Positions 14,177-15,923 of a stretch of DNA of 15,923 nucleotides are shown here, in pieces (position 1 is the first letter of the stretch; each line of letters begins with the position of its first letter). The notes beneath the pieces were generated by a model. It was not told the DNA's origin. It saw only the letters and a list, made by a program, of their open reading frames with translations, and made no database searches. The position numbers and the translations under genes are program-made. Origin of the DNA: a crenarchaeote SCGC AAA261-N23 (GTDB lineage Archaea > Thermoproteota > Thermoprotei > Gearchaeales > Gearchaeaceae); assembly GCA_000375685.1 (NCBI GenBank), contig AQVQ01000028.1, forward strand, positions 1 to 15,923. Reading direction: 5' to 3'.

Positions 14177-14523
14177 ATAAATGAAAGCCTCGCCATTTAT
14201 GGCGGGGATGAAAAGGCTTAAATAATTAAAAGAAAAATTTTTCTTAGGAAATTCAGTGACGCTCCTCCTAAGCTTGATAGAGGGCTTTATGGGACTTAGG
14301 AAGGAGCATTCAGTATTGCTTTTTAATGAAGGTTTCTTAATAGAATCCAGATTTAGGGCTGGCAACCCTTTTAATGAAGGTTTATTTAAACCAGATAAAA
14401 TGGGGGAAGCTCTGATCCTTCTAATGTCCAGCAAATGAGATATGTAGCCACGAATCGATGCTGGAAACCAATGAGCTACTCTAAAAGTGAACCCTCACCC
14501 TTCTAGGGTGGGGAGGAGGTCAG
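14177..14523 (+). mobile_element. MITE-4: non-autonomous IS200/IS605-like element (subfamily B)
   Basis: It starts after TTAC (14173-14176). Its left end has GCCATTTATGGCGGGG and its right end CCCTCACCCTTCTAGGGTGG, then GGAGGAGGTCAG. The internal stem GCTCCTCCTAAG (14261-14272) pairs with CTTAGGAAGGAGC (14295-14307) with one bulge. The scaffold stem TCCAGCA (14427-14433) pairs with TGCTGGA (14459-14465). It aligns along its whole length with the reverse complement of MITE-1. It interrupts the ATPase gene at 13755-14176. The reading frame across it at 14256-14438 is not a gene. Confidence 0.85.
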
Positions 14524-14542
14524 ATCAGGATCCAAAAGCATA

Positions 14543-14577
14543 ACTTACGCCCCGTAAGTAACTTACGGTTTATAAAA
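14543..14577 (+). promoter_or_regulatory. Tandem palindromic operator directly upstream of a TATA box
   Basis: ACTTACG (14543-14549), CCC, CGTAAGT (14553-14559) is a perfect palindrome. It is followed by A and a third half-site ACTTACGG (14561-14568) that abuts TTTATAAAA (14569-14577). Direct half-sites are 18 bases apart. A factor bound here would touch the BRE and TATA region. The start at 14597 is 24 bases from the box. Confidence 0.55.
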
Positions 14578-14596
14578 AATCTTTTAAAAAAAGGCT

Positions 14597-14752
14597 TTGC
14601 TCTATTTAAATAGGTTCAATATTAATATTATAGTTATTGGCAGTATAATAATACTTATTGCCTACATATTTATGATTATAGCTTTCTTTTCGTTACCTGA
14701 AAAACCACCAACAGAAACCTTCAGCACCAATACTACATCCCAGTTTAAGATA
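14597..14752 (+). pseudogene. N-terminal fragment of a single-span membrane protein, cut by the TnpB-2 element
   Basis: From a TTG at 14597 the frame reads MLYLNRFNINIIVIGSIIIL, IAYIFMIIAFFSLPEKPPTE and TFSTNTTSQFKI. That is an N-terminal membrane anchor followed by a Pro/Thr-rich outward-facing stretch, as in many Sulfolobales surface or secreted proteins. The TnpB-2 element begins at 14753, and the residues after that (to 14863) are element sequence read in the wrong sense. The rest of the gene must lie beyond the window, on the other side of the element. The TTG start is supported by the well-spaced TATA box. The family cannot be named from 50 residues. Confidence 0.45.

Positions 14753-15923
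<1,171 letters not shown>

Noticed and set aside
14256..14438. Open frames on both strands inside MITE-4
   Set aside because: They follow the hairpins of the element and are not kept in the other copies.

Overview
The window looks like an accessory, decay-prone part of a thermoacidophilic Sulfolobales (Thermoproteota) chromosome. The evidence is Sulfolobales-type TnpB proteins, pfam01637-type archaeal ATPases, DUF3782-like coiled-coil proteins, a HEPN/MNT pair, a GYD-domain protein, and leaderless promoters in which a TATA box lies about 23-26 nt before the start codon. Most of the sequence is AT-rich by eye. The large gene at 11773-13740 is clearly GC-richer, as in Metallosphaera-like hosts, so the AT-rich DNA may be the foreign part. 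The genus is inference.

Layout: 1-273, the tail of a PD-(D/E)XK-like protein; 302-657, a non-autonomous IS200/IS605-like element (MITE-1, minus); 678-1386, HEPN/MNT; 1718-2216, a GYD gene between two roughly 40-bp solo element ends; 2281-3347, an archaeal ATPase with a palindromic operator and a frameshift; 3404-3751, MITE-2 (plus); 3752-5166, decayed DNA with a C-terminal membrane-protein fragment and a truncated GspE-like ATPase; 5174-6685, a complete TnpB-only element (TnpB-1); 6712-8067, a small ORF and a family 2 glycosyltransferase; 8398-8728, MITE-3 (minus); 8902-9831, a coiled-coil protein built on 42-bp repeats; 9809-10244, a membrane-protein pseudogene; 10398-10998, the C-terminal half of an ATPase; 11194-11667, small fragments; 11773-13740, an intact polytopic membrane iron-sulfur protein; 13755-14176, the N-terminal half of an ATPase; 14177-14523, MITE-4 (plus); 14543-14750, an operator/promoter and the start of a membrane-protein gene cut by a second TnpB element (TnpB-2, minus, 14753 to the window edge).

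The unifying theme is one family of TnpB-associated elements. Four short copies (about 330-356 bp) have a left-end hairpin, an internal hairpin and a right end related to the 3' end of the tnpB at 14769. In MITE-2 the putative omega-RNA scaffold differs from that of TnpB-2 at one base in 49, and the last codons of tnpB are still readable. The scaffold stem changes in a paired way between copies (CCCCTCA/TGAGGGG versus TCCAGCA/TGCTGGA) around a conserved loop of about 25 nt. Left ends follow TTAC in most copies. The short elements could therefore act as dispersed guide-RNA genes for a TnpB made elsewhere. That function is inference; the structure is visible in the sequence. No TnpA transposase is present.
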